A stretch of DNA of 64,000 bases from Rhodovibrio salinarum DSM 9154 (GCF_000515255.1 NZ_KI911559.1:1339548-1403547); one strand, 5' to 3'; positions 1 to 9,607 are shown, counted from the first letter of the stretch. Made by a program: numbers and translations. Notes: a model not told the origin generated them from the sequence alone.

Positions 1-1
1 G

Positions 2-334
2 GGTCAGGACTTCCGTGTGATCGATCGGGAAGGCCGAGCGGTGCAGCCGATCGACCTGTCGCGTGGTACCCGCGAGCAGCTTTATCTCGCCGTCCGGCTC
101 GGCCTGATCGAGGAGTTCGCCCAGCGCGGCACCTCGCTGCCGCTGGTGTTGGACGAGGTTCTGGTCAACTTCGACCCCGAGCGGATGGCCGCGGTCGCCG
201 CCGAACTCGCCCGCTTCGCCGAGGATCACCAGGTGCTGCTGTTCACCTGCCACCCGGAGATCGCCGAGCGCGTGCAGGCCAATGCGCCCGGCGCGGCCAG
301 CATCCCGATGGCGGAGCTAGCCGCTTCTTCTTAG
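2..334 (+). CDS. YhaN/Rad50-like ATPase, C-terminal fragment
   Basis: The 5' end lies outside the window; the open frame runs in from base 2 and stops at TAG 332-334. The visible 110 residues hold the tail of an SMC/Rad50-type ABC ATPase head: the signature-like LSRGTREQLYLAVRL, the Walker B plus D-loop LPLVLDEVLVNFD, and the switch histidine in LLFTCHPE. This arrangement is typical of the YhaN family of SbcC-like proteins, which are thought to act in DNA repair with an SbcD-like nuclease. The partner nuclease gene, usually next to it, would lie to the left and cannot be seen. Family assignment is good; the exact role is inferred. Confidence 0.75.
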   Translation, partial: GQDFRVIDREGRAVQPIDLSRGTREQLYLAVRLGLIEEFAQRGTSLPLVLDEVLVNFDPERMAAVAAELARFAEDHQVLLFTCHPEIAERVQANAPGAASIPMAELAASS

Positions 335-406
335 AAGAACACCGGGTGAGTTGGGGGGCGTGCCGGGTCTAGCTCCGGCTTCAAAGCCTTGCAGCGCAAA
401 TGCGCT

Positions 407-673
407 CTAGACGACCGGCTGATCGTTCCGACGCAGGCGTTCGTAGTGCACGATCAGGGAGCAGATCCGGTCGATCATCATGCCCCCGGCGCCGACGATG
501 AACAGCCAGATGCCGGCCAGCTTGAGGCTTTCCCACAGGAAGAAGACCGAGCCGACGAAGAAGCAGACGTGCCCGAGAATCCCCAGCAGGCGGTGAATCC
601 ACTCGTATTCCCGCAGCAGGGTCGAGACCGCCTGGTACTTGGTTTGCGAAACAGCGTGTTCGAGGTTCGTCAT
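407..673 (-). CDS. YrhK-domain small membrane protein
   Basis: An 88-residue protein with two hydrophobic segments (about residues 32-48 and 53-69) after the motif YEWIHRLLGILG. It matches the YrhK-like domain pattern: aromatic-rich entry, GSVFFLWES, then a second helix with FIVGAGG. ATG 673 is preferred; an in-frame TTG at 742 would add 23 residues that do not resemble the family, and neither start has a clear Shine-Dalgarno sequence. It is convergent with the ATPase on its left and downstream of the oxidoreductase on its right. Its function is unknown beyond membrane location. Confidence 0.65.
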   Translation of the reverse strand: MTNLEHAVSQTKYQAVSTLLREYEWIHRLLGILGHVCFFVGSVFFLWESLKLAGIWLFIVGAGGMMIDRICSLIVHYERLRRNDQPVV

Positions 674-774
674 CGTATAGACAGCCAATCCATGAAGCTC
701 CGATCCAACGCGCCACGTGGTCAGGGCGTCAGACGGGTGCAACAGGCGTCCCCGCAGCGGTCACCGTGTCTTCG

Positions 775-3700
775 CTATTCCGCCGCCTGCCGGGTCGGTT
801 CGCCCGGCGTGCGGAACTGCGCCAGCAGCTCGGCCTCGCGGGCCTTGGCGGTCTCGGCGTTGCGCTGCTTGACCGGGCCGAAGCCGCGGATCTGCTGCGG
901 CAGGGCGGCGAGCTCGACGGCGGTGGGCAGGCGCGCGGGCGTCAGGTCGCGGCACAGCTCCCCGACCAGTTGCTCGAAGTCGTCGCGCCACCGGCGTTCC
1001 TGCTTGCGCTCAGCCAGATAGGCGAACGGGTCGAGGGCGCTGCCGCGCAGGCGCTTGAACCGCTTGAGGACGCGGAAAACCGGGAACACCCAGGGGCCGA
1101 ACTCGGTCTTCTTCGGCTCGCCCGTGGTGGGGTCGGTCTTGGCCAGGATCGGCGGGGCGAGGTGGACCGTGACCTTGGGCGCCTTGGCGAACTGGCGCTT
1201 CAGCTGCGCGTCGAACTGCCCGTCGGTGTAGAGACGGGCGACCTCGTACTCGTCCTTGATCGCCATCAGTTTGAAGGCGCTGTGGGCGACCGCCCAGGCG
1301 AAAGCGTCGCTCTCGGGATCGATCTTCCGTTCCGCCGCGCGGGCCTGCTCGACCAGCGTGCGGTACCGCTCGGCGTAGGTCGTGTCCTGATAGGCACGCA
1401 GGAAGGCGACGCGCCGGTCGATCGCTTCCTCCAGGCTGTCGGACAGCTTGTGCCAGCCCTTGGCCTGCGTGTCGTCGGCGGGCTCGATCAACGCCTCGAC
1501 CGCTTGCAGATCGTGCGCGGCGCGCCGGCCCCATTCGAAGGCGCGGACGTTGCTCTCCACCGCGACGCCGTTCAGGGCGACCGCCTGCAGGATCGACTGC
1601 TTGGCGAGCGGCACCGTCCCGCGCTGCCAGGCGTAGCCCAGCATGAACAGGTTGGTGGCGATCGAATCACCCATCAGCGCCGTGGCGATCCGGGTCGCCT
1701 CCAGCATTTCGGTCGCCTCTTGGCCGGCGGCCTCCGCCACGCGCTGTTGCAGCCGCCGCCCCGGGAAGCTGTAGTCCGGGGTGCGGGTGAAGTCGCCGGT
1801 CACCGTCTCGTGGGTGTTCAGGATCGCGCGCGTCCGTCCGGCCGCGATCTTGCCCAGCGCCTCCTGGCCCGCCGCGACCACGAGGTCGCAGCCGAGCACG
1901 AGATCCGCTCCGCCCGCCGACAGCTTGGTCGACTGGATCGCCTCCGGGCTCTCGCCAAGGCGGACGTGGGACATTACCGCGCCGCCCTTCTGCGCCAGCC
2001 CGGTCATGTCGAGCACGCTCGCGCCCTTGCCCTCGATATGCCCGGCCATGCCGAGCAACTGGCCGATCGTGACCACGCCGGTGCCGCCGACGCCGGTCAC
2101 CAGGATGCCGTAGGGACGTGCGCCTAGGGGCGGCACCTCGGGCTCGGGCAGCGACGCCCAGCTGTCGGCCGCCCCGTCGTCGATGCCGTCGGAGGTCTGC
2201 TTGGCCAGCTCCCCGCCCGTGATCGTCACGAACGAGGGGCAGAAGCCGTTGACGCAGGAAAAGTCCTTGTTGCAGCTCGATTGATCGATCGCCCGCTTGG
2301 TGCCCAGCTCCGTCTCCACCGGCACCACGGAGACGCAGTTCGACTTGGCCGAACAGTCGCCGCAGCCCTCGCAGACCAGCTCGTTGATCAACACCCGCTT
2401 GTCGGGGTCGGGGTAGGTGCCGCGCTTGCGCCGGCGACGCTTCTCCGCCGCGCAGGTCTGGTCGTAGATCAGGACGCTGACACCCTCGGTCTCGCGCAGG
2501 GACCGCTGTACCTGATCCAGGTCGTCGCGGTGGTGGACCGTGACTCCCGATGCCCAGGGCGTCTCGCGCGGGTACTTTTCAGGCTCGTCGGTGACGACCT
2601 CGATCCGCTGTACGCCTTCCGCGGCCATCTGGCGGGAGATCATCGCGGGGTCGAGCGGACCGTCGACCGCCTGGCCGCCGGTCATCGCGACCGCATCGTT
2701 GTAGAGGATCTTGAAGGTGATATTGATGCCCGCGCCGACGCAGGCGCGCACCGCGAGGCTGCCGGAGTGGAAGTAGGTGCCGTCGCCCAGGTTCACGAAC
2801 ACGTGGTTCGTCTTGGAAAAGGGCGCCTGGCCGATCCAGGGTACGCCCTCGGCGCCCATGTGGGTGTAGGTGGCGGTGTTGCGGTCCATCCACTGGACCA
2901 TGTAGTGGCAGCCGATCCCGGCCATCGCGCGGCTGCCTTCGGGCACCTTGGTCGAGGAGTTGTGCGGGCAGCCGGAGCAGAAGTAGGGCAGCCGGGTGAG
3001 CGGCGGCTGCTCCTGGGCAAGCTGCTGTTCCTTGGCCTGCAGGAAGGTCAGCCGCTGTTCGACCCGCGGCGGCACGCCGTGGGCCTGCAAGCGCTTGGCG
3101 AGCACGCGGGCGATCATCGCCGGGGTCAACTCGTGCCAGCTCGGTAGCTGCCAGGCGCCTTCTGCGTCGAACTTGCCGGTGACGCGCGGGCGCTTGTCGG
3201 CCTGCCAGTTGTAGAGTTGTTCCTTCAACTGGTTCTCGATGACCGCGCGCTTCTCCTCGATCACCAGGACCTCATCGAGGCCCTCGCAGAAGGCGCGCGC
3301 GCCAGCGCGCTCCAGCGGCCAGGGCATGGCGACCTTGTAGATCGACAGGCCGAGATCGCGGCAGGCGTCGAGATCGAGGCCCAGGTCTTCCAGTGCCTGC
3401 ATCAGGTCGAGATAGGACTTGCCGCTGGCGATCAGGCCGATCCGCCGGTTCGGTCCGTCGACCACCGTGCGGTCGAGCGCGTTGGCGCGGGCGAAGGCGA
3501 GCGCGGCATAGACCTTGTAGCGGTGCAGCCGCTCTTCCTGCTCCAGCGGGCTGTCCGGCCACCGGATGTTGAGCCCGCCCGCCGGCATCTCGAAGTCGTC
3601 CGGCAGGGCAAGTGCGATGCGCTGGGGGTCGGTGTGCACGCTGGCGGTGGACTCGACCGTCTCCGCGATCGTCTTCAACCCCACCCAGCAGCCGGAATAG

Positions 3701-4329
3701 CGGCTCATCGCCCAGCCGATCAGGCCGTAGTCCAGAATCTCTTGCACGCCCGCCGGGTTTAGCACCGGGATCATCGCGTCCATCAGCGCGTGCTCGCACT
3801 GATGAGCGGTGGTGGAGGATTTCGCCGTATGATCGTCGCCGGCCAGCGCCAGCACGCCGCCGTGGCGGGCCGTGCCGGCCATGTTGGCGTGGCGGAAGGC
3901 ATCGCCCGAGCGGTCGACACCCGGACCCTTGCCGTACCAGATGCCGAACACGCCGTCGCAGTCGAAGTCCTGGAAGATGTCGCCCTGCTGGCTGCCCCAG
4001 ACGGCGGTGGCCGCCAGATCCTCGTTGACCGCCGGGGTGAACTGCACGCGGGCCTTGTCGAGGAAGCGTTTGGCCGCCCACATCTGGCTGTCGAAGCTAC
4101 CCAGCGGCGAGCCGCGATAGCCCGCCACGAAGCAGCCGGTTTCCAGCCCCGCCGCCTGGTCGCGCTGGCGCTGCATCAACGGCAAGCGGACCAGCGCCTG
4201 CGTGCCCGACAGGAAGATCCGCCCGCGCTCCAGCCGGTACTTGTCGTCCAGTCTCACCTCGGGAGCCGGCACGCCCGCGCGGGCGGCAGCCTGGATCAGC
4301 TTGTCGGCTTGGGCAGGTGTATCGGCCAT
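775..4329 (-). CDS. indolepyruvate:ferredoxin oxidoreductase, single-chain fusion
   Basis: A 1184-residue protein fusing the pieces that are separate IorA and IorB subunits in archaea. The family decarboxylates aryl-pyruvates (from Trp, Phe, Tyr) to aryl-acetyl-CoA, reducing ferredoxin. In order: a pyrimidine-type TPP domain with VAGYRGSPLG near residue 70; a CSGCPHNSS cysteine pair near 451; the TPP motif GDGTYFHSG near 516; a ferredoxin-like region with CEGCGDCSAKSNC near 653 and further cysteines in SCNKDFSCVNGFC; a POR-gamma Rossmann-like domain starting GVGGTGVV near 746; and a C-terminal DUF6537-type tail. A strong GGAGG site precedes ATG 4329. It follows the acyl-CoA ligase on the same strand by 232 bp, suggesting one pathway. 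Precise substrate is inferred. Confidence 0.9.
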   Translation of the reverse strand: MADTPAQADKLIQAAARAGVPAPEVRLDDKYRLERGRIFLSGTQALVRLPLMQRQRDQAAGLETGCFVAGYRGSPLGSFDSQMWAAKRFLDKARVQFTPAVNEDLAATAVWGSQQGDIFQDFDCDGVFGIWYGKGPGVDRSGDAFRHANMAGTARHGGVLALAGDDHTAKSSTTAHQCEHALMDAMIPVLNPAGVQEILDYGLIGWAMSRYSGCWVGLKTIAETVESTASVHTDPQRIALALPDDFEMPAGGLNIRWPDSPLEQEERLHRYKVYAALAFARANALDRTVVDGPNRRIGLIASGKSYLDLMQALEDLGLDLDACRDLGLSIYKVAMPWPLERAGARAFCEGLDEVLVIEEKRAVIENQLKEQLYNWQADKRPRVTGKFDAEGAWQLPSWHELTPAMIARVLAKRLQAHGVPPRVEQRLTFLQAKEQQLAQEQPPLTRLPYFCSGCPHNSSTKVPEGSRAMAGIGCHYMVQWMDRNTATYTHMGAEGVPWIGQAPFSKTNHVFVNLGDGTYFHSGSLAVRACVGAGINITFKILYNDAVAMTGGQAVDGPLDPAMISRQMAAEGVQRIEVVTDEPEKYPRETPWASGVTVHHRDDLDQVQRSLRETEGVSVLIYDQTCAAEKRRRRKRGTYPDPDKRVLINELVCEGCGDCSAKSNCVSVVPVETELGTKRAIDQSSCNKDFSCVNGFCPSFVTITGGELAKQTSDGIDDGAADSWASLPEPEVPPLGARPYGILVTGVGGTGVVTIGQLLGMAGHIEGKGASVLDMTGLAQKGGAVMSHVRLGESPEAIQSTKLSAGGADLVLGCDLVVAAGQEALGKIAAGRTRAILNTHETVTGDFTRTPDYSFPGRRLQQRVAEAAGQEATEMLEATRIATALMGDSIATNLFMLGYAWQRGTVPLAKQSILQAVALNGVAVESNVRAFEWGRRAAHDLQAVEALIEPADDTQAKGWHKLSDSLEEAIDRRVAFLRAYQDTTYAERYRTLVEQARAAERKIDPESDAFAWAVAHSAFKLMAIKDEYEVARLYTDGQFDAQLKRQFAKAPKVTVHLAPPILAKTDPTTGEPKKTEFGPWVFPVFRVLKRFKRLRGSALDPFAYLAERKQERRWRDDFEQLVGELCRDLTPARLPTAVELAALPQQIRGFGPVKQRNAETAKAREAELLAQFRTPGEPTRQAAE

Positions 4330-4561
4330 CGCGGCGAAACCTCCATCGGGGTCGGCCTCAGCACCGCAGCCCTGAAACCGCAGCGCTCACCCGTAAAATA
4401 TCGCCGTCCCAACCCCTGCGACAACTCAACGCGGGGTCACGATGTCGAGAAAGCAACGACGTTGGGCATAAGCGCCGGCCATGGCTTCGGTCACTATCCG
4501 GCCGCCAATGGAGGCGCAACATTGTTTCGCGGTGGTTTTTGCTCGGGGCCGCTGCCCGCCA

Positions 4562-6442
4562 CTACCGGCCGTACAGTGCTTCCAGGTTCTCCTGGTAGCG
4601 TTCCTTCACCTTGTGGCGGCGGACCTTGAGGGTCGGGGTCATCATGTCGTTGTCGACGGTGAAGGGGGCGGGAGCGATCACGAAGCGGCGGACCTTCTCG
4701 CTTTGGGATATTTCCTGATTGACCCGATGGACCACCCGGTCCAGCTCGGCGCGCAGGTCCGTGTCCTCGGCGAGGTTGGCCATCAACTGGTCGGCGCCCC
4801 CACTGCCGGTCTTGTCGCCGGTCTTGGCATGGCGCTTGGCCCAGTCGGCCAGCCACTCGCCGTCCGGCACCAGGATCGCGACCAGATGCGGTCGCCGGTC
4901 GCCGTACACCATCGCCTGGGCGATCTCTGGCTGTCGGGTCAGGAAGCCCTCGACGCGGGCGGGTGACAGCGTGTCGCCGCCGGACAGCACGACGATGTCC
5001 TTCTTGCGGTCGGTGATCTGGACATAGCCCTCCTCGTCAATCGCCCCCAGGTCGCCGGTGTGCAGCCAGCCATCCTTGATCGTTGCAGCCGTCTGTTCGG
5101 GCAGTTCCCAGTAGCCCTGCATCACGTTCGGCCCATGCACCAACAGCTCGCCGTCCTCGGCGATGCGGACCGTCACGTCGGGCAGCGGCGGACCCACGGT
5201 GTGGAGCTTGCATTTTCCTGGTGGGTTGCAGGCGACCACGGGCGAAGTCTCGGTCTGGCCGTAGCCTTGCAGCACCCGGACGCCGAGGGCGTGGAAGAAG
5301 ATCCCGACCTCGGGGTCGAGCGCCGCACCGCCGGAAACCATGCCCTTCAGCCGCCCGCCGAAGCGCGCGGCGACCTGGCGGCGCACCAGCCGGTCGAGCA
5401 CGGCGTTCTGCAGCCGCTCGACCAGGGTCAGCGCGCCTGGATCGTGATAGCGCTTGCGGCCCAGCTCCACCGTCTTGTGAAACAGTTTACGCCGGTGTGC
5501 CGGAGCCTTCTCGATCCCGCGCAGGATGCGCTGCTGGAAGGATTCGTAGAGCCGTGGCACCGCCGTCATCACGGTCGGTTGCACCTCCTGCAACTCGGTC
5601 GACAGGTGCTCCACCCCGCGCGAATAGTATATCTGCGCCCCGATCGTGAGCGGGAAGCACTGCCCGGCCGTGTGCTCGTAGGAGTGCGACAACGGCAGGA
5701 AGGACAGGAATACCTCGTCGCCCAGCCCGAAGGACGTGAGCAGATGGTAGGCCATCTTGCAGTTCGACAGGATGTTGCCGTGGCTCAGCACCACGCCTTT
5801 CGGCGCGCCGCCGGTTCCGCTGGTATAGATGAAGCAGGCGGTGGCATCGCGCGCGAGCGCCTGGGCAGCGGTATCCGGGTCGAACGCGCCGTTACCCGCA
5901 GGGGCCTGGATCGCGGCGCTCCAGGGATACACGTCGAGGTGCGCCGGCTGCTGGGTCGGCAACTCGCCCTCGATCTGGATCGCGGTGCGGCAGTGGGTGG
6001 CCCGCGCCGCCGCCGGCAGCACGCGTTGAGCCAGCTCTTTGGTGGAGACGACCGCGAACGCCGCCCCACTGTCCTCCAGAACGTGCAGGTGATCGGCTTC
6101 GGTGTTGGTGGTGTAGGCGGGGACGGTGATGCCGCCAGCGGTCATGATCGCAAGATCGGCAATCACGAATTCCGGTCGGTTTTCCGCCACCAGCACGACC
6201 CGTTCACCCGGCTGCAGGCCCAGTCGGTGCAGCCCCCGAGCCAGGGCCCGCACCCGTTCGGCCACCTCGGCGCGGGTCAGCGGCTGCCACCGGCCGTCGT
6301 GCTTGGCCCACAGCTGCGGCGCGTCAGGCGCGCGTGCGACGACGTCGAAAAAGGCCTGCGGGATACTCTCCCAACGGTCGTAGTCGTCGTGCGCAAAATC
6401 CGGACCCACCGCCTCGCGGCGGGCCGTGGTGGCCAGCGCCAT
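4562..6442 (-). CDS. AMP-dependent acyl-CoA synthetase (long-chain/FadD15-like)
   Basis: A 626-residue ANL-superfamily ligase that would activate a carboxylic acid to its CoA thioester through an acyl-adenylate. The phosphate-binding loop YTSGTGGAPKGV lies near residue 207, YGQTETSP near 394, GWLHTGDLG near 457 and DRKKDIVVLSGG near 480; a C-terminal TLKVRRHKV supplies a candidate catalytic lysine. The layout resembles FadD15/AMP-forming long-chain ligases rather than phenylacetate-CoA ligase. A GGGAGG ribosome site sits just before ATG 6442. Being upstream of the indolepyruvate oxidoreductase on the same strand, it may activate aryl or fatty acids in that pathway; the substrate cannot be read from the sequence. 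Confidence 0.85.
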   Translation of the reverse strand: MALATTARREAVGPDFAHDDYDRWESIPQAFFDVVARAPDAPQLWAKHDGRWQPLTRAEVAERVRALARGLHRLGLQPGERVVLVAENRPEFVIADLAIMTAGGITVPAYTTNTEADHLHVLEDSGAAFAVVSTKELAQRVLPAAARATHCRTAIQIEGELPTQQPAHLDVYPWSAAIQAPAGNGAFDPDTAAQALARDATACFIYTSGTGGAPKGVVLSHGNILSNCKMAYHLLTSFGLGDEVFLSFLPLSHSYEHTAGQCFPLTIGAQIYYSRGVEHLSTELQEVQPTVMTAVPRLYESFQQRILRGIEKAPAHRRKLFHKTVELGRKRYHDPGALTLVERLQNAVLDRLVRRQVAARFGGRLKGMVSGGAALDPEVGIFFHALGVRVLQGYGQTETSPVVACNPPGKCKLHTVGPPLPDVTVRIAEDGELLVHGPNVMQGYWELPEQTAATIKDGWLHTGDLGAIDEEGYVQITDRKKDIVVLSGGDTLSPARVEGFLTRQPEIAQAMVYGDRRPHLVAILVPDGEWLADWAKRHAKTGDKTGSGGADQLMANLAEDTDLRAELDRVVHRVNQEISQSEKVRRFVIAPAPFTVDNDMMTPTLKVRRHKVKERYQENLEALYGR

Positions 6443-6590
6443 GTTACCTCCCTCACCTCGTGCCGGCTTGTGCGCGCAGCCGCTTCACCGGTTCCCGCGT
6501 CGCCAACGCCATTGCCGAACGCCCATCGGTTCCGGTCTTTCCTTGGTCCCTATGTCCCCTTATATCGCTTGGGGATCAAGGAGGAGATGC

Positions 6591-8453
6591 ATGCCCGACA
6601 CCGCCGTTTCGACGCGCCCGAGCCGCCCCTTTGCCGATTTGCACCGCGCCCCTGATGCCGACCAGCGCGGTGGCGCGGCCGGTCGGGAGGACTTGGGGTC
6701 GCTTCCCGAGTGGAACCTGAACGACCTCTATTCCGGTACGCAGTCGCAGGATCTGCAGGACGATCTGGAGCGTGCGCGCGGCCAGGCGCGTCAGCTGCGC
6801 GAGGACTACGAGGGCCGACTCGCCGGGCTGAATGGCGACACGTTGGCCGTGGCGATCGAGCGCTACGAGGCGATCGAGGAAGTGCTGGGCCGGCTGATGA
6901 GCTACGCCCAGCTGGTCTATTCCGGCGACATGTCGAACCCGGAGGTCGGCAAGTTCTACCAGGGCATGCAGGAGTCGGTGACCGAGATCTCCACCGACCT
7001 GGTTTTCTTCACGCTTGAACTGAACAACATTCCCGAGGACGCGCTGGAAGCGAAACTCGAGAGCGAGAAGCTGCGCGTTTATCAACCTTGGTTGCGCGAT
7101 GTCCGCGCCTTCCGCCCGCACCAGCTCTCCGACGAGCTGGAGCGCATGCTGCACGAAAAGCACGTCTCGGGCCGCTCCGCCTGGGTCCGGCTGTTCGACG
7201 AGACGATGGCCGCGCTGCGCTTCCGGCTGCACGGCGAGGAACTGACCTCCTCGGAGGTGCTGAACAAGCTGACCAGCCATGACGAGGCGACCCGCAAGGC
7301 CGCGGCCAAGACCTTTGGCGGCACGCTGGGCGAGCAGGTGCGCACCTTCTCGCTGATCACTAACACGCTCGCCAAGGACAAGCAGATCGAGGACAGCTGG
7401 CGCGCCTTTGCCCGGCCGGTCTCCTCGCGCAACCTGGCGAACTTCGTCGAGGACGAGGTGGTCGACGCGCTGGTCGGCGCGGTGCGCGAGAGCTATCCCA
7501 AGCTTTCGCACCGCTACTACCGCCTCAAGGCCAAGTGGATGGGCAAGGACACGCTGCCCTACTGGGACCGCAACGCGCCGCTGCCGGAAGACGACGACAA
7601 GGTGGTCCCCTGGCAAAACGCGCGCGAGACGGTGCTGAACGCCTATGCCGAGTTCTCGCCCCGGATGGCGGAGGTCGGCCAGCGCTTCTTCGACGATAAC
7701 TGGATCGACGCGCCGACCCGCGCGGGCAAGGCCCCGGGCGCGTTCTCCCACCCGACGGTGCCGAGTGCGCACCCCTACGTGCTGCTGAACTACCAGGGGC
7801 GCACACGGGATGTGATGACGCTCGCCCATGAACTGGGCCACGGCGTGCACCAGGTGCTGGCTGCCCACCAGGGTCACCTGATGGCGGATACGCCGCTGAC
7901 GCTGGCAGAGACCGCGAGCGTGTTCGGCGAGATGCTGACCTTCCAGCGGATGCTGCGCAACGAGACCGATCCCAAGCGCCGCAAGGTCATGCTGGCCGCC
8001 AAGGTGGAGGACATGCTGAACACCGTGGTGCGCCAGGTCGCCTTCCACGAGTTCGAGCGCCGCGTCCACGACGAGCGCAAAAACGGCGAACTGCTACCCG
8101 AACGCCTGGGCGAGATCTGGCTGGAGACGCAGCGCGAGGCGCTGGGCGATGTCTTCCTGTTCGACGAGGAGTACCAGTATTTCTGGTGCTACATCCCGCA
8201 CTTCATCCATGTGCCGTTCTATGTCTATGCCTATGCCTTCGGCGACTGTCTGGTGAACAGCCTGTACGCGGTCTATGAGAACGCGCACGGGGACTTCGCC
8301 GACAAGTACCTGGAGATGCTGCAGGCAGGCGGCACCAAGCGCCATCGCGAACTGCTGGCCCCGTTCGGCCTGGACGCCAGCGACCCCAACTTCTGGCATC
8401 AGGGCCTGGGCCTGATCGAACGCTTCATCGACGAATTGGAGACCTTCGACTAG
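6591..8453 (+). CDS. M3-family oligoendopeptidase (PepF type)
   Basis: A 620-residue zinc metallopeptidase. The HELGH zinc motif (in TLAHELGHGVHQ) is near residue 411 and the third ligand is probably the glutamate of TLAETASVFGE about 25 residues later; the long helical N-terminal half fits the PepF/M3B clade, which cleaves peptides of about 7-20 residues in the cytoplasm. ATG 6591 is chosen because AAGGAGGAG ends 4 bases before it; the frame is open further upstream but that part looks non-coding. It is divergent from the acyl-CoA ligase and convergent with bhcD. No signal peptide is evident. Confidence 0.9.
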   Translation: MPDTAVSTRPSRPFADLHRAPDADQRGGAAGREDLGSLPEWNLNDLYSGTQSQDLQDDLERARGQARQLREDYEGRLAGLNGDTLAVAIERYEAIEEVLGRLMSYAQLVYSGDMSNPEVGKFYQGMQESVTEISTDLVFFTLELNNIPEDALEAKLESEKLRVYQPWLRDVRAFRPHQLSDELERMLHEKHVSGRSAWVRLFDETMAALRFRLHGEELTSSEVLNKLTSHDEATRKAAAKTFGGTLGEQVRTFSLITNTLAKDKQIEDSWRAFARPVSSRNLANFVEDEVVDALVGAVRESYPKLSHRYYRLKAKWMGKDTLPYWDRNAPLPEDDDKVVPWQNARETVLNAYAEFSPRMAEVGQRFFDDNWIDAPTRAGKAPGAFSHPTVPSAHPYVLLNYQGRTRDVMTLAHELGHGVHQVLAAHQGHLMADTPLTLAETASVFGEMLTFQRMLRNETDPKRRKVMLAAKVEDMLNTVVRQVAFHEFERRVHDERKNGELLPERLGEIWLETQREALGDVFLFDEEYQYFWCYIPHFIHVPFYVYAYAFGDCLVNSLYAVYENAHGDFADKYLEMLQAGGTKRHRELLAPFGLDASDPNFWHQGLGLIERFIDELETFD

Positions 8454-8479
8454 CACGCGGGCGGCTAGCACACGGGCGA
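8450..8479. repeat. 15-bp imperfect tandem repeat over the pepF stop codon
   Basis: Two adjacent copies, ctagcacgcgggcgg and ctagcacacgggcga, differ at two positions. The first contains the TAG stop of the peptidase gene, so the second copy looks like a local duplication of the gene end; it supplies a second in-line TAG. Confidence 0.6.
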
Positions 8480-8486
8480 CTGGCGG

Positions 8487-8510
8487 CGCGGCGACCGCTT
8501 GGCCGCCGCG
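8487..8510. terminator. GC-rich stem-loop between convergent pepF and bhcD
   Basis: The arms cgcggcg (8487-8493) and cgccgcg (8504-8510) flank a 10-base loop in the gap between two converging genes. There is no T tract on either side, so a terminator role is inferred from position only. Confidence 0.35.
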
Positions 8511-8532
8511 TGCATCCCGACGTCCGTCAGCG

Positions 8533-9516
8533 CTAGAGCCGCACCGTCTCCGCCTTGCCCTGCTGCTGGGCGAGCTTGGCGGCGGTGGCGGCGACCGCGA
8601 GGTCCTGCAGGCCCACTCCGGTGCCGTCGAACAGCGTGATCTCGTCATCGCTCTGCCGGCCCGGGTGGGTCTTGTTGATCACCTCGCCGATCGGGGTGAT
8701 GTCGCTTTCCGCGAGCAGGCCCTGGGCGACCGCGTGCTGCGTCTCGCCCAACTGAACTGACTGTGCGACCTCGTCGGTGAAGACACGCGCGCCGGCGACC
8801 AGTTCGGGATCGACTTCCTGCTTGCCCTTGGTGTCGGTGCCCATACAGGCGATGTGGGTACCGGGCTTGATCCAATCCCGCATCAACAGCGGCTCGAAGG
8901 CGCTCGTGATAGTGATGATCACGTGCGCCTGCGCGCCCAACTCATGCTGCGACACCGCCTCGAACGGCAGACCGATCTCGCGCGCGACCGCTTCCAGCTT
9001 GGACAGCATGTCCGGGTGCGGGTTCCAGGCGACGACCTTCTCAAACGCCCGCTGCTCGGCGGCCGCGCGCAACTGGAACTGCGCCTGGTGGCCGGCGCCG
9101 ACCATGCCCAGCACCTTGGCGTCGGGCCGGGCCAGGTGACGTATCGAGACGGACGAGGAGGCCGCTGTGCGCACCGCCGTCAGGTAGTTGCCCGCGACCA
9201 GCGCCTGCAGCCGTCCGGTGTCGGGGTCGAACAGGAAGACGGTCGACTGATGATTGGTCAGGCCCTTGTCCGCGTTGCCGGGCCAGAAGCCGCCGGCCTT
9301 CAGACCGAGCGCCATGCCCGCCTTGTCGAAGCCGGACTTGAAGCCGAACAGCGCTTCGGCGTGACCAGTTGCCTCGCGTACCACTGGGAAGTTGCGGGCA
9401 TCGCCGCTGGCCATCGCGGCGAACACCTGCTCCACCGCCTGGAACGCGTCGGCGCGCGAAACCAGCGCCTCGCAGAGGTCTTCCGGCACCACCACTACCT
9501 GATGATTGTCGGTCAT
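8533..9516 (-). CDS. bhcD: iminosuccinate reductase (BhcD), ornithine cyclodeaminase family
   Basis: A 327-residue protein of the ornithine cyclodeaminase/mu-crystallin family. It has the family's N-terminal substrate region (FGFKSGFDKAGMALGLKAGG) and a Rossmann NAD(P)H motif VLGMVGAGHQAQ near residue 137. Alone it would be called an amino-acid dehydrogenase-like protein; as the last gene of a bhcABCD set it is best read as BhcD, which reduces iminosuccinate to L-aspartate and closes the beta-hydroxyaspartate cycle. ATG 9516 is chosen over an in-frame extension that runs through the upstream hairpin. The gap to bhcC is 119 bp, much longer than the 19- and 32-bp gaps earlier in the operon. Confidence 0.88.
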   Translation of the reverse strand: MTDNHQVVVVPEDLCEALVSRADAFQAVEQVFAAMASGDARNFPVVREATGHAEALFGFKSGFDKAGMALGLKAGGFWPGNADKGLTNHQSTVFLFDPDTGRLQALVAGNYLTAVRTAASSSVSIRHLARPDAKVLGMVGAGHQAQFQLRAAAEQRAFEKVVAWNPHPDMLSKLEAVAREIGLPFEAVSQHELGAQAHVIITITSAFEPLLMRDWIKPGTHIACMGTDTKGKQEVDPELVAGARVFTDEVAQSVQLGETQHAVAQGLLAESDITPIGEVINKTHPGRQSDDEITLFDGTGVGLQDLAVAATAAKLAQQQGKAETVRL

Positions 9517-9572
9517 GCGTGTCGTCCTGGCTTGTTGGTCGGGTGTGTTCGTCTGGAAGGCGCGGCTGGAAC

Positions 9573-9607
9573 GAAAGTCCCTCTCCTTCGAAGGGAGAGG
9601 GACTTTC
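9573..9607. repeat. CCCTCTCC palindrome between bhcC and bhcD
   Basis: A near-perfect inverted repeat: gaaagtccctctcc (9573-9586), ttcgaa centre, gggagagggactttc (9593-9607), with one unpaired G. It resembles other intergenic hairpins in this window (19641, 48967, 57520). It lies inside the bhc operon, where it could act as an mRNA processing or stability element. Confidence 0.7.

Noticed and set aside
766-2127. Long plus-strand open frame of 453 codons
   Set aside because: It is the antisense shadow of the indolepyruvate oxidoreductase gene; high GC keeps several frames open, and its sequence lacks domain-like pattern.
6576-8069. Minus-strand open frame of 497 codons
   Set aside because: It is antisense to the M3 peptidase, whose HELGH motif and ribosome site are clear.
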